Below, one piece after another: positions 34,439-44,279 of a DNA stretch of 64,000 nt (position 1 is the first letter of the stretch; each line of letters starts with the position of its first letter). Below the pieces are notes generated by a model, which was not told the origin of the DNA, made no database searches, and saw nothing but the letters and a program-made list of their open reading frames with translations. The position numbers and the translations under genes are program-made. This DNA comes from Pedobacter chinensis (GTDB taxonomy: Bacteria > Bacteroidota > Bacteroidia > Sphingobacteriales > Sphingobacteriaceae), in assembly GCF_003339865.1 (NCBI RefSeq), contig NZ_QPKV01000010.1, positions 119,058 through 183,057 on the forward strand, in the 5' to 3' direction.

Positions 34439-35827
34439 ATGATGAAAACTGCCGAGGAATTTTTAGAGAAATCTGATGAGAAAGCGTTCGATTTACCGCA
34501 TCGTAAAACCATAAATTATAATATTGGTAAATATAATGCAGCTGTTGAACGTGGTTTGTCAAAGTTCGAAAATCTCGAAGCATCGAAAAAGAAAGCGCAT
34601 GTTGTTAAATGGCGGGTAATGGAAAATCTCGATAAATTCTTGCCAGAATTTGAATCGAATTTTCAGCGTCGGGGTGGTAAAGTGATTTGGGCAAATGATG
34701 CTGCAGAAGCACAACAGGAAATCCTGAACATCATCAAACGGAATAATGGTAAAACGGTTATCAAATCCAAATCAATGACCACCGAAGAGATTCACTTAAA
34801 TGAATTTCTGGAAAGTAACCAAATCGAATCTTTGGAAAGTGATTTAGGAGAGTATATCGTTCAGTTACTTGGGCAAGCACCGTATCATATTGTTACTCCA
34901 GCCATGCACCTGAGCGCAACAGATATTGCTCAGTTATTTCATGATAAATTCGGAACACCAATTGATGCAACGCCGCCACAACTGGTTCAAAAGGCAAGAG
35001 AATTGCTTCGTGATAAATACCTGAATGCTGATATTGGAATTAGTGGAGGAAATTTTTTAATTGCAGATACCGGAAGCATAGCTTTGACTGAAAATGAAGG
35101 AAATGCCCGTTTGAGCACTACTTTTCCAAAAATTCATATTGCAATTGTTGGCATTGAAAAGATCATTCCTTCAATAGCCGATCTGGACCTGTTCTGGCCT
35201 TTGCTGGCCTCTCATGGAACAGGACAGAACTTAACGGTTTATAACACCATTCTAAGTGGCCCACGCCAACCAAATGAAACCGATGGACCGGAAGAAATGT
35301 ATGTGATTCTTTTAGATAACGGACGTACTAATCTATTGGCTCAGAAAGATCAGAGACAAGGCTTGTATTGTATTCGTTGCGGTGCATGTTTAAATGCTTG
35401 CCCGGTTTATAAAAATATTGGCGGCCATACTTACAATACCACTTATAGCGGACCAATTGGTTCGGTAATTACGCCACATTTAAAGGGTATGGAAGAGTTT
35501 AAGCATTTAAGTTACGCTTCAAGCCTTTGCGGGAAATGTTCAGAAGTTTGTCCAGTTAAAATCGATATCCATAAAATGTTGCTGCTTAACCGCAGAGATG
35601 CAGCAGCTACACATGAAAATGGTAGAGTAGAGGAAATTGGCTGGGGCATGTTCAACAGGATGATGCAAAAACGTAAATGGATGGACTTTTTTGGAGGGAA
35701 ATTCAAAAACTTTATGCTCAAAACATTCTTCAAAAAAAGCTGGGGAAAATACCGGGAAATGCCAAAAGTTGCAGACAAATCATTTGCAAAGCAGTGGGAA
35801 GAAATGAAGAAGGGTAAGGATTCCTAA
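34439..35827 (+). CDS. LutB-like iron-sulfur protein (lactate utilisation type)
   Basis: 462 residues. An N-terminal LUD domain (about 60-300, with SGGNFLIADTGSIALTENEGNARL) and a ferredoxin region with CIRCGACLNACPVYKNIGG and CGKCSEVCPVKI, two [4Fe-4S] cluster motifs. It matches LutB/LldF, part of the LutABC lactate-oxidising complex. LutA and LutC are not next to it. A second ATG one codon downstream is also possible. Confidence 0.9.
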   Translation: MMKTAEEFLEKSDEKAFDLPHRKTINYNIGKYNAAVERGLSKFENLEASKKKAHVVKWRVMENLDKFLPEFESNFQRRGGKVIWANDAAEAQQEILNIIKRNNGKTVIKSKSMTTEEIHLNEFLESNQIESLESDLGEYIVQLLGQAPYHIVTPAMHLSATDIAQLFHDKFGTPIDATPPQLVQKARELLRDKYLNADIGISGGNFLIADTGSIALTENEGNARLSTTFPKIHIAIVGIEKIIPSIADLDLFWPLLASHGTGQNLTVYNTILSGPRQPNETDGPEEMYVILLDNGRTNLLAQKDQRQGLYCIRCGACLNACPVYKNIGGHTYNTTYSGPIGSVITPHLKGMEEFKHLSYASSLCGKCSEVCPVKIDIHKMLLLNRRDAAATHENGRVEEIGWGMFNRMMQKRKWMDFFGGKFKNFMLKTFFKKSWGKYREMPKVADKSFAKQWEEMKKGKDS

Positions 35828-35929
35828 GGCCAGAGTCTTTAGTCTTTAATAGACTATAAACTGAAATGTTATTTTAATCAGCCTTTGTATTTTTGTATAT
35901 TTGATATACTGACTAATAAACATAGAAAT

Positions 35930-36148
35930 ATGGATACGATTTTGCTGGAGATCACAAATGAAAAAGCCTATAAACTTATACAAGATTTAGAAGCTTTGGA
36001 TATTGTTAAAATTTTAGAGAAAAGTATAAAGCCAAAAGAAAGCCTTTCGAAGAGATTTGCAGGTTCTTTAAATCTTACTGATCAACAATATGAGGAATTC
36101 CAGCAACATGTTATAGATAGTAGGAACGAATGGGAACGGGATATTTAA
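35930..36148 (+). CDS. Antitoxin of a VapBC-type pair
   Basis: 72 residues from ATG 35930; the upstream extension of the frame lies in promoter sequence (TATATTTG at 35896-35903). It starts like other Bacteroidota antitoxins (MDTILLEITNEKAYKLIQDLEALDI). The C-terminal part (LTDQQYEEFQQHVIDSRNEWERDI) would bind the toxin. It overlaps the PIN gene by 19 bp. Confidence 0.7.
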   Translation: MDTILLEITNEKAYKLIQDLEALDIVKILEKSIKPKESLSKRFAGSLNLTDQQYEEFQQHVIDSRNEWERDI

Positions 36149-36519
36149 TCGACACCAACGTTATTATCGGTTACTTAGATGGTAAAATTGAGAATAACGG
36201 AATGGTATTTATGCATCCAATTATTGATAATATCCCAAATATATCAGTAATAAACAAGATCGAAATTTTAAGGTTCAATCCAACTAATAGTGATTATAAA
36301 ACATTACTCGATTTTGTAAAATCAAGCAATGTTTTTAGCTTAACCGAAGATATTGTCGAAATGACAATTTCGATATGTAGGACCAATAAGATAAAACTCC
36401 CTGATGCTATAATTGCAGCCACAGCAATAACCAACAACCTTACGTTAATTACAAGAAATACTTCCGATTTAAAAAAAATTGCAAGCCTTGAAGTTCTCAA
36501 TCCCTGGAATATTTCCTAA
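36130..36519 (+). CDS. PIN-domain ribonuclease toxin (VapC type)
   Basis: 129 residues. The PIN acidic residues are visible: D8 in YLIDTNVIIGYL, E44 in INKIEIL, D97 in KLPDAIIAATA, and D115 in TRNTSDLKKI. By family a Mg2+-dependent tRNA- or rRNA-cutting endonuclease. Overlap with the antitoxin implies coupled translation. Confidence 0.8.
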   Translation: MGTGYLIDTNVIIGYLDGKIENNGMVFMHPIIDNIPNISVINKIEILRFNPTNSDYKTLLDFVKSSNVFSLTEDIVEMTISICRTNKIKLPDAIIAATAITNNLTLITRNTSDLKKIASLEVLNPWNIS

Positions 36520-36539
36520 TTTTCAATCAAAAGTTTACG

Positions 36540-38516
36540 ATGCATTTTAACCGCGGTAATAAAGACGACAAATTCTTATTGAATTTATATCAAAGACTGC
36601 TTTATCCTCGTATGGTTGAGGAGAAAATGCTTAAACTGCTTAGGCAGGGCAGAATTGGTAAATGGTTTTCAGGCATTGGGCAAGAAGCAATTGCGGTTGG
36701 CAGTACTTTGGCGATGCAAAGCGATGAATATATTTTGCCTATGCATCGCAATCTGGGGGTTTTTACTTCACGTGGTATTCCGTTAAAAAAGCTGATGGCA
36801 CAATGGCAGGGAAAGGCAACAGGCTTTACCAAAGGCCGCGACCGCTCTTTTCATTTTGGCACACAGGATTATAAAATTGTTGGGATGATTTCTCATCTTG
36901 GTCCGCAGATGGCCCTGGCTGATGGAATTGCACTAGCCGATGTTTTGGCTGACAAACAAAAAGCCACTTTAGTTTATACAGGAGAGGGTGCTACCAGTGA
37001 AGGTGACTTTCATGAAGCAGTAAATGTTGCCGCGGTTTGGAATTTACCTGTTATTTTCCTGATCGAGAATAATGGCTATGGTTTATCAACACCTAAAAGC
37101 GAACAATTTAAATGCAAAAACTTAGTTGATAAAGCGATTGGTTATGGAATAGAAGGGGTTCAGATTGATGGAAATAACATTCTTGAGGTTTATGATACCA
37201 TTGATAAAATCGCTAAAGATATTCGTCAAAATCCCCGTCCGGTTTTGCTGGAATGCTTAACTTTTAGAATGCGTGGACATGAGGAAGCATCGGGTACAAA
37301 GTATGTTCCGCAAGAATTATTTGATGAATGGGAGAAGAAAGATCCGTTGAATAATTATGAATCTTATCTGATAGAACAAGGCGTATTAACATCTGAATTG
37401 GCTATTGATATCAAAATTAAAATCAAAAGAGATATTGAACTGGAAGTTGAAGAAGCCTTTGATGAACCTGAACCAGAAGCAGATGCCATGCAAGAAGAAC
37501 TGGATATGTATTTCCCTTACGAACAGAAAGTAATCGAGTCTCATCAATCTTCTGCCGAAAAAAGATATTTAGATGCGATCACTGATGGGTTGGACTTAGC
37601 TATGCAGAAATATCCAAATCTTGTTTTAATGGGACAAGATATAGCTGATTATGGCGGTGCTTTTAAAATTACCGATGGTTTTACTGCTAAATACGGTAAG
37701 CAAAGGGTTCGGAATACCCCTATCTGCGAATCGGCAATTGTTGGTGCAGGCCTGGGTTTATCCATTAATGGTTATAAGGCTGTTGTAGAAATGCAGTTTG
37801 CAGATTTTGTAACTGTTGGATTTAACCAGATTGTAAATAATTTGGCTAAAACACATTATCGCTGGGGCGAAAAAGCCGATGTTGTTGTGCGTATGCCAAC
37901 AGGTGCAGGAACAGGAGCAGGGCCTTTCCATTCGCAAAGTAACGAAGCTTGGTTTACCAAAACCCCGGGATTGAAAATTGTTTATCCTGCATTTCCGGAA
38001 GATGCCAAAGGGTTATTATTGGCTGCAATTGAAGATCCGAACCCGGTTTTATATTTTGAACATAAATATTTATATAGAAGTTTAACTGCTCCGGTTCCAG
38101 ATGGATATTACACAACTGAAATAGGCAAGGCAGTTACCGTTGCAAAGGGAAATAAATTCTCCATTATTACTTATGGCCTGGGCGTTCATTGGGCACTGGA
38201 TTATTTAAAAAACAACCCTGAAAATAAAGCAACAATAATTGATTTAAGAACGCTTCAGCCTTGGGATAAAGAAACAGTAAAATCAGCAGTTAAATCAACA
38301 GGAAGGGTTTTGGTTTTACATGAAGATACGCTTACCAATGGCTTTGGCGCCGAAATTTCTGCCTGGATTGGCGAACACTGTTTTCAATATTTAGATGCTC
38401 CCGTAATGCGTTGTGCCAGTTTGGATACTGCTATTCCGATGAGCCAAGTGTTGGAAGAAGATTTTTTAGCCAAAGCAAGATTAGCAGAAACGATTGATAA
38501 ACTATTGAAGTATTAA
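36540..38516 (+). CDS. Branched-chain 2-oxoacid dehydrogenase E1, fused alpha and beta
   Basis: 658 residues. The alpha part (about 1-330) carries the thiamine-diphosphate motif YTGEGATSEGDFHEAVNVAAVWNLPVIF in pieces (about 140-168). The beta part (about 340-658) carries MGQDIADYGGAFKIT, RVRNTPICESAIVGAGLG and YFEHKYLYR. Such fusions are common in Bacteroidota. It decarboxylates branched 2-oxoacids and passes the acyl group to E2, giving starters for branched fatty acids. E2 and E3 are not in the window. Confidence 0.9.
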   Translation: MHFNRGNKDDKFLLNLYQRLLYPRMVEEKMLKLLRQGRIGKWFSGIGQEAIAVGSTLAMQSDEYILPMHRNLGVFTSRGIPLKKLMAQWQGKATGFTKGRDRSFHFGTQDYKIVGMISHLGPQMALADGIALADVLADKQKATLVYTGEGATSEGDFHEAVNVAAVWNLPVIFLIENNGYGLSTPKSEQFKCKNLVDKAIGYGIEGVQIDGNNILEVYDTIDKIAKDIRQNPRPVLLECLTFRMRGHEEASGTKYVPQELFDEWEKKDPLNNYESYLIEQGVLTSELAIDIKIKIKRDIELEVEEAFDEPEPEADAMQEELDMYFPYEQKVIESHQSSAEKRYLDAITDGLDLAMQKYPNLVLMGQDIADYGGAFKITDGFTAKYGKQRVRNTPICESAIVGAGLGLSINGYKAVVEMQFADFVTVGFNQIVNNLAKTHYRWGEKADVVVRMPTGAGTGAGPFHSQSNEAWFTKTPGLKIVYPAFPEDAKGLLLAAIEDPNPVLYFEHKYLYRSLTAPVPDGYYTTEIGKAVTVAKGNKFSIITYGLGVHWALDYLKNNPENKATIIDLRTLQPWDKETVKSAVKSTGRVLVLHEDTLTNGFGAEISAWIGEHCFQYLDAPVMRCASLDTAIPMSQVLEEDFLAKARLAETIDKLLKY

Positions 38517-38546
38517 GTCTGGTTAATTGTTAAAATTGTAATAACT

Positions 38547-38608
38547 GGTTAATTGTATGTGTTAGCCATCAAATCAATTAACCGATTAAACGTTTTATAC
38601 AATTAACC
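38547..38608. repeat. Inverted repeat in the ade leader
   Basis: GGTTAATTGTAT (38547-38558) and ATACAATTAACC (38597-38608) are exact inverted 12-mers. Extra partial copies (CTGGTTAATTGT at 38519, ATACAATTAA at 38613) lie around them. No purine-riboswitch core is visible. Confidence 0.5.
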
Positions 38609-38630
38609 ATTTTATACAATTAAAAAACAA

Positions 38631-40268
38631 ATGAGCAATTTTAAAGTCGAAGGAAACATTGTAGATGTCACAAAGCGAAATATTTTCTTTGGCGAAGTTG
38701 AGGTAGAAAATGGCAAAATAAAGTCCATTAACAAAATTTCCGAGCAAAAGCCGAACAACCATTTTATCTTACCAGGGTTTATTGACAGTCATGTTCACAT
38801 TGAAAGCAGTATGCTGGTTCCCAGTGAATTTGCAAGATTGGCAGTTGTTCACGGAACTGTTTCTACAGTGAGCGATCCACATGAGATTGCCAATGTTTGT
38901 GGAATGAAAGGTGTGGAATTCATGATTGAAAACGGCAATACTGTTCCGTTTAAATTTAATTTTGGTGCACCAAGTTGCGTGCCTGCAACGATTTTTGAAA
39001 CGGCTGGTGCTGAACTGAATTATCATGATGTTAAAGCACTCTTACAGCGTTCCGAAATAAAATATTTGAGTGAGATGATGAATTTTCCGGGCGTGCTTAA
39101 TAATGATGAAGAGGTTTTAAAAAAGATTGCTGCTGCCCATGAATTGAACAAGCCTGTTGATGGACATGCGCCTGGATTGCGAAACAATGCCATTCAACAA
39201 TACATTGATGCTGGAATTTCTACTGATCACGAATGCTTTACAGCTGAAGAAGCTTTAGATAAGCTACAGCGTGGAATGAAAATTCTTATTCGCGAAGGAA
39301 GCGCTGCAAAAAACTTTGAAGCTTTAATAGATTTGTTAAACGATTGGCCGGAATTGATCATGTTTTGCAGCGATGATAAACATCCGGATAGTTTGGTTGA
39401 AAGTCACATTAACGAGCTTTGTGAGAGAGCAGTAGTTAAAGAAATAGATATTTTTAATGTTTTGCAGGCAGCCTGCATCAATCCTATCCTTCATTATAAA
39501 TTAGATGTTGGTCAGTTGCAGGTTGGCGATTATGCAGATTTTATCATTGTAGAAGATTTAATAAAATTTAAGGTTAAGCAAACCTATATTGATGGAATGC
39601 TGCTTTCTGAAAATGGGAAAACAGTTGGTAACTGGGTACAGCATGTGGAGGATCAGGAATCGGTAAATCATTTCGATTGCAGCTTTAAAAAGGAGGAAGA
39701 TTTTATTTATCCTTTCTCAGGTCAGGAAGAAATTCCGGTTATTGAAGCTTTGGATGGACAACTAATTACAAACAGATTAACCGAAAAGCCAAAAGTTTCA
39801 AACGGAAATATTGTTAGTGATCTGGAACATGATGTACTGAAAATGGTTGTGGTAAACCGATATCATGATGCACCTGTTGCTGTTTCATTTGTGAAAAATT
39901 TTGGATTAAAAAGGGGGGCAATTGCATCAAGCGTTGCACATGATAGCCATAACATTATTGCAGTTGGGGTTGATGATAAAAGCATTTGCGATGCAGTGAA
40001 TCTGGTAATTAAAGAAACTGGCGGTGTTGTCGCTTTAGGCAATGATAGAGAGGAAGTTCTGCCTTTGCCTGTTGCGGGATTGATGAGTAATCAAAATGGT
40101 TATAGCGTTGCTGAAAGTTATACTTCAATTGACAGGTTTGCTAAAGAGCTGGGCTCTACTTTAGCCGCTCCGTTCATGACACTTTCTTTTATGGCGTTAC
40201 TGGTTATTCCGCGTTTAAAGTTAAGCGATAAAGGTTTGTTTGATGGAGATGAGTTTAGGTTTGTGTAA
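38631..40268 (+). CDS. ade: Adenine deaminase
   Basis: 545 residues. It converts adenine to hypoxanthine. The amidohydrolase motifs PGFIDSHVHIESSML (about 48-62) and VDGHAPGL (about 176-183), a DDKHPD segment, and the C-terminal domain with GGVVALGNDREEVLPLPVAGLMS are as in bacterial Ade. Confidence 0.93.
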   Translation: MSNFKVEGNIVDVTKRNIFFGEVEVENGKIKSINKISEQKPNNHFILPGFIDSHVHIESSMLVPSEFARLAVVHGTVSTVSDPHEIANVCGMKGVEFMIENGNTVPFKFNFGAPSCVPATIFETAGAELNYHDVKALLQRSEIKYLSEMMNFPGVLNNDEEVLKKIAAAHELNKPVDGHAPGLRNNAIQQYIDAGISTDHECFTAEEALDKLQRGMKILIREGSAAKNFEALIDLLNDWPELIMFCSDDKHPDSLVESHINELCERAVVKEIDIFNVLQAACINPILHYKLDVGQLQVGDYADFIIVEDLIKFKVKQTYIDGMLLSENGKTVGNWVQHVEDQESVNHFDCSFKKEEDFIYPFSGQEEIPVIEALDGQLITNRLTEKPKVSNGNIVSDLEHDVLKMVVVNRYHDAPVAVSFVKNFGLKRGAIASSVAHDSHNIIAVGVDDKSICDAVNLVIKETGGVVALGNDREEVLPLPVAGLMSNQNGYSVAESYTSIDRFAKELGSTLAAPFMTLSFMALLVIPRLKLSDKGLFDGDEFRFV

Positions 40269-40270
40269 TT

Positions 40271-40615
40271 TATTTCACTCCCTCAATCCGGTCGGCAAAG
40301 ACATTAATTAATTTAAAATCTTTGTTAAGCTCAACTACTTGAGGCCATAATCTGTTAAGAACTTCATGAAATTGATTCATTTTCATATTTCCTAGCTTGA
40401 TATGAATCACTTTTGGAGGCGGATTATGAAGTAAAACACGTGCAGAGAAATCACTATCTTTAGTAATTGATAGTCAGGTTTTCCAATTTGGCATATTTCC
40501 AAATTTCAGTGTCTGACAATTCATCGTCCAAATCATATTGGTGGATATACTCATCAGTATTCCATAGGGAAAAGAATCGGGGTAAATTTACATCAATGAG
40601 GAACCTCTTTTTCAT
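40271..40615 (-). pseudogene. Broken DUF5615 PIN-like toxin
   Basis: From ATG 40615 the frame reads MKKRFLIDVNLPRFFSLWNT, a DUF5615 start, but ends at a TAA after 51 codons. A +1 shift near 40467 recovers ITKDSDFSARVLLHNPPPKVIHIKLGNMK. A compensating shift near 40381 then restores NQFHEVLNRLWPQVVELN to the stop at 40271-40273. Two indels inactivate it. The start overlaps the stop of the DUF433 antitoxin by one base, the known pair arrangement. Confidence 0.8.
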
Positions 40616-40851
40616 TAAGCCACTGCCTGCTTAATCACAAAACTATGGTTCATTAGTTCAGTTGCATAAAGCATACAAGCAGTAATGTCTTCTGCCTCTA
40701 AAGATGGGTATTGTTTTAAAATTTCATTTGGGGTTTCACCAGCAGCTAGAAATTCCATTATAGTTTGTACTGTAATTCTTTTACCTCTTATAATGGGTTT
40801 ACCTCCGCAAATATTTGCATCAATGTATATCCGATCAAAAATCTTTTCCAT
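40615..40851 (-). CDS. DUF433 antitoxin-like protein
   Basis: 78 residues with the DUF433 signature: ICGGKPIIRGKRITVQTIMEFLAAGETPNEILKQYPSLEAEDI (in pieces; about 15-57), a helix-turn-helix-like fold. These proteins pair with DUF5615 toxins. Here the partner is broken, so this may be an orphan antitoxin. Confidence 0.8.
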   Translation of the reverse strand: MEKIFDRIYIDANICGGKPIIRGKRITVQTIMEFLAAGETPNEILKQYPSLEAEDITACMLYATELMNHSFVIKQAVA

Positions 40852-40889
40852 AACATAAAGTTAATCAATTAGTTTAATTTCCGATAATC

Positions 40890-41498
40890 TTAATCTATCA
40901 AGAAAACCTCAGCCAACGGATTAAAAAGATAAATCCGCTTATCATCCTGGCAAACACAACGGTAGCGCTTTCTGATGCGTTCGCCTTTGGTAAAACGGCG
41001 GCCATCTTTAATTTTAAAGGTAGTGTTCAAAGGCAATTGCTCTAAATGTAAAGTCTCCGTTTTTTTGGCATCATACTTTTTTAAAGCACGTGATAAATGC
41101 AAATCCGAACAACTGGATGCAGCAGGATTAGACATGTAATTATCGATAGCATGGTGAACATCATCAGGGAAAATATTCATTTCAAAAAACGGAACCATCA
41201 TTCTTTGAAAGTTTTTCTTCCATTCTGAACCATGAGGTTTAACCTTGTTTTTGAAATCGTTCCAGGTTAATAAGTGCGCAAACTCATGTACCGTTGTAAC
41301 CAGAAAAGCATAATTATTAAGGTTAAAATTAACTGATATCCGGTGGCCTTTATCACGGTAAGGATGGCGATAATCGCCGAGTTTAGTAGAACGGGTTTTA
41401 GCGATTTTAAATTCGCATTGAAAATAATCTATCCACTTTGCAATTAACGGTGCTGCCTGTTCCGGCATGTATTGCGCTAAAACTTTAACCTTTTCCAT
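40890..41498 (-). CDS. SprT-like zinc metalloprotease domain protein
   Basis: 202 residues. The HEFAHLL motif (about 72-78), with the second part HGSEWKKNFQRM (about 91-102), fits the SprT/Spartan-like HExxH family. The C-terminal region (RYRCVCQDDKRIYLF) lacks a full zinc ribbon. Spartan-type proteins act on DNA-protein crosslinks in eukaryotes; the bacterial role is unclear. Confidence 0.8.
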   Translation of the reverse strand: MEKVKVLAQYMPEQAAPLIAKWIDYFQCEFKIAKTRSTKLGDYRHPYRDKGHRISVNFNLNNYAFLVTTVHEFAHLLTWNDFKNKVKPHGSEWKKNFQRMMVPFFEMNIFPDDVHHAIDNYMSNPAASSCSDLHLSRALKKYDAKKTETLHLEQLPLNTTFKIKDGRRFTKGERIRKRYRCVCQDDKRIYLFNPLAEVFLID

Positions 41499-41544
41499 TT
41501 AACCGCAAAGTTCGCAAAGTTTTTCGCAAAGAAACAAAGAAAAG

Positions 41545-41922
41545 CTACAGGCCATAAGCAATTCGTTTTAATCCATCTTTTAAAAGCGTAACATTGAAAT
41601 TCATGAGTAAGCCCAATTTATAATTTCCTAATTTCATGTAGGTTAAAGTTTGAGCCAAATGAACATCATTTAGAACCTCAACACTTTTTAACTCTAATAC
41701 TAGTTTGTTTTCGACTAAGATATCAATTCTATACCCACATTCTAATTTTATACCTTCAAAAATAAGCGGCATAATTTTTTCTTTTTCAACAAATAGCCCG
41801 GCTTTAGCAATTTTATAAAATAAACATTCTTTATAGGCGCTTTCCAACAAACCAGGACCTAAAGCACTATGAACCTCGATTGCCAATCCGATTACAATTC
41901 TTGATAATTCATTCTCATCCAT
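41545..41922 (-). CDS. GxxExxY protein
   Basis: 125 residues from ATG 41922 (MDENELSRIVIGLAIEVHSAL); the longer frame adds 8 unlikely codons. The name-giving motif GPGLLESAY (about 22-30) and the later ECGYRIDILVENKLVLELKSVE stretch, with a PD-(D/E)XK-like D..E.K pattern (about 64-85), are clear. The family is frequent in Bacteroidota. The nuclease-like fold suggests DNA binding; function unknown. Confidence 0.85.
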   Translation of the reverse strand: MDENELSRIVIGLAIEVHSALGPGLLESAYKECLFYKIAKAGLFVEKEKIMPLIFEGIKLECGYRIDILVENKLVLELKSVEVLNDVHLAQTLTYMKLGNYKLGLLMNFNVTLLKDGLKRIAYGL

Positions 41923-42005
41923 ATAATTTATTAGCGCTATATTCAAATATTTGCTTTGCGTTCTCTGCGTTTCTTTCCTTTGCGTTCTTTGCGGTTAAAC
42001 CTGCT

Positions 42006-44279
42006 TTATTCCTCCGATGGAAACAACGAAGCCAACACCAGTTTAATCTCGCCAAAAGAATAATCCTTGCCTAAAAAATCTCTAATCGTAGCCATCGATT
42101 TGGTTTTCTGGCTTTCAACAGCATCTGCAATGTTTTTGATTTTATTCGGTTTAACTAATTTGGCCACATCCAATTGCTGGGCAGCAACGTAATAGGCCAA
42201 ATGTCCCTCTATTGTACCAACTGAAAAACCACGTTCTCTGGCGATTTCTTCGAGGGTTTTGCCGTGATTATAAAGCTCAAAACTGATTAGTTTCGTGTCA
42301 ATTTTTGGTTCCTTTTTTTTCTTGTCGGCTGCAGATTTAACCTTGAGTGTAATGCCTTTCAGTTGTATTGCTTTTTGTAGTTGCTCATTGCGCTCTGAAG
42401 TATTCAGCAGCGCATCAGTATCTGCTTTGCTAAATTCTTTCCCATCAATTATGGCCAGCAATAAAGCTTTACTTTTGTGCATTTTTTTAAGCTGTTCATA
42501 AACCAAAATCTCGAGCTCAAGCAATTCAGTTAAATAAGTTTTAATTTGTTTTTCCTCTTTTATAGATTCAATATGAGCCAGAAACCGGTCTGAAATGCCT
42601 TTAATCAAAGGATTGAAATATTTTAAAGCTGCTTCCACCCGTTTTGAAACATTGAAAAGTGTATGATCAGTTTGTTGGGCAAAAAGACCTTTCAATTGAT
42701 TAATAAAAGTATCGGCGGTTGCAGTGATCTTTTGAAAATCTGCATATAATTCCATCGTCCAATGATCATATTTCTGCTTCACAGATTTTTCGCCTTTATC
42801 AAAAGTTTGAAGATGCTCTTTAATGTAATATCTGATGAGATTTAAATCAAAAGCAGCCAGTAAATATGTTCTGATAAAATCGAAACGCTCAGTGCTCATC
42901 TGCTCAGATAATACTGCTGCAGGTTGCTTGGTTTTAGAAAAATAATGAATATTCTGATCCTGCTGTAAGCCGCTATCACGAAGATGCGAAGTTAATACCA
43001 GGCCTTTTAACGAACGCAGGCGTGATAATGCCACATACGCTTGTCCGGGAGCAAATGCATCTCCAACATCAATAATGGCTTTATCAAAAGTTAGGCCCTG
43101 GCTTTTGTGAACGGTAATTGCCCAGGCCAGTTTAATTGGATACTGAACAAACGAGCCGGCAACATTTTCATCAATCTCATTGGTTGCCTCATTTAATTTA
43201 TACTTTACGTTTTCCCAGGTGTAAGGCGTAATCTCTATTACAGTTCTGTCTTCAGGCAATTCAATTTCAATGGTGTCTTTTTCTATATGATGCACAATGC
43301 CGATTTTTCCGTTGTAGTAACGTTTTTCAGCTGTCATATCATTTTTAATGAACATGATTTGAGCACCAACTTTAAGCTCTAAACTTTTATCATTCGGATA
43401 GGCATATTCATTAAACTCACCTTTAATTTTGGCATCGAAAAAATAAGATTTTGTGGTTAGCTGGCTTAACCTTTCTCTGTTAATGCTGTCTGCTTTATTG
43501 TTGTGCGTTGTTAACGTGATATAGTTTTCGTCATGCGAAGGTTTAAAATCCTGTTTAAAGTGCTGACGCAATAACGCTGTATCTTCAGGGGTAATTTTAT
43601 TATTCCGGAGATTATTTAGTAGGTCAATAAAAACGGCATCATCCTGCCGGTAAATTTTATCCAGTTCAATATAAACAGGCGGATTATTTTGCAAGGCCAA
43701 AGCATCAAAAAAGTAAATACTTTTATAAAAGCCGGCCATTACTCTCCATTCATCATTTTTTACTACGGGGGGTAACTGATGTAAATCGCCTATGAATAAT
43801 AGCTGTACACCACCAAAAGGAATGTTTCTGTTTCTTCTGATATAACGTAAAGAGAAATCAATCGCATCAAGCATATCTGCACGCAACATACTCACTTCAT
43901 CAATTACCAAAAGTTCCAGCTCTTGTAACATGCGGCGTTTATTGCCTTGCATGTTTAAATGTTTAACAATCGTTCTTGGGGTGTTAAAATTAAAACTGAT
44001 GTTTTCGTTGATTAAACTTCCGGCAGCATCAGGAAAAAAAGCACCAAAAGGCAACTGAAAAAGAGAGTGTATGGTTACTCCTGCGGCATTAATGGCGGCT
44101 ATACCCGTAGGCGCACAAATCATAGCTTTTTTATGCGTGAGTTTAATCAGTTTTCGTAGAAAAGTAGTTTTTCCTGTCCCCGCTTTTCCAGTTAAAAAAA
44201 CGTGTTTCGATGTATAATTGATGAACTTTGCCGCAATTTCTGCTGGCATAGAAGTTTCTTCTAATATTGGCATTGGCAA
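42006..44279 (-). CDS. PIF1/RecD-like DNA helicase with C-terminal HTH
   Basis: 757 residues. Walker A FLTGKAGTGKTTFLRKL (about 29-45), Walker B LLVIDEVSMLRADMLDAID (about 123-141), and downstream superfamily-1B motifs including GDLHQLPPV and WAITVHKSQGLTFDKA. The last third is helical. It ends with a HTH_40-like segment LISFELYNHGKTLEEIARERGFSVGTIEGHLA (in pieces), as in some RecQ helicases. By family a 5'-3' helicase acting on DNA structures such as G-quadruplexes. Confidence 0.88.
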   Translation of the reverse strand: MPMPILEETSMPAEIAAKFINYTSKHVFLTGKAGTGKTTFLRKLIKLTHKKAMICAPTGIAAINAAGVTIHSLFQLPFGAFFPDAAGSLINENISFNFNTPRTIVKHLNMQGNKRRMLQELELLVIDEVSMLRADMLDAIDFSLRYIRRNRNIPFGGVQLLFIGDLHQLPPVVKNDEWRVMAGFYKSIYFFDALALQNNPPVYIELDKIYRQDDAVFIDLLNNLRNNKITPEDTALLRQHFKQDFKPSHDENYITLTTHNNKADSINRERLSQLTTKSYFFDAKIKGEFNEYAYPNDKSLELKVGAQIMFIKNDMTAEKRYYNGKIGIVHHIEKDTIEIELPEDRTVIEITPYTWENVKYKLNEATNEIDENVAGSFVQYPIKLAWAITVHKSQGLTFDKAIIDVGDAFAPGQAYVALSRLRSLKGLVLTSHLRDSGLQQDQNIHYFSKTKQPAAVLSEQMSTERFDFIRTYLLAAFDLNLIRYYIKEHLQTFDKGEKSVKQKYDHWTMELYADFQKITATADTFINQLKGLFAQQTDHTLFNVSKRVEAALKYFNPLIKGISDRFLAHIESIKEEKQIKTYLTELLELEILVYEQLKKMHKSKALLLAIIDGKEFSKADTDALLNTSERNEQLQKAIQLKGITLKVKSAADKKKKEPKIDTKLISFELYNHGKTLEEIARERGFSVGTIEGHLAYYVAAQQLDVAKLVKPNKIKNIADAVESQKTKSMATIRDFLGKDYSFGEIKLVLASLFPSEE

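Noticed and set aside
38517..38630. Purine riboswitch before adenine deaminase
   Set aside because: The inverted TTAATTG repeats do not contain the conserved purine-aptamer core.
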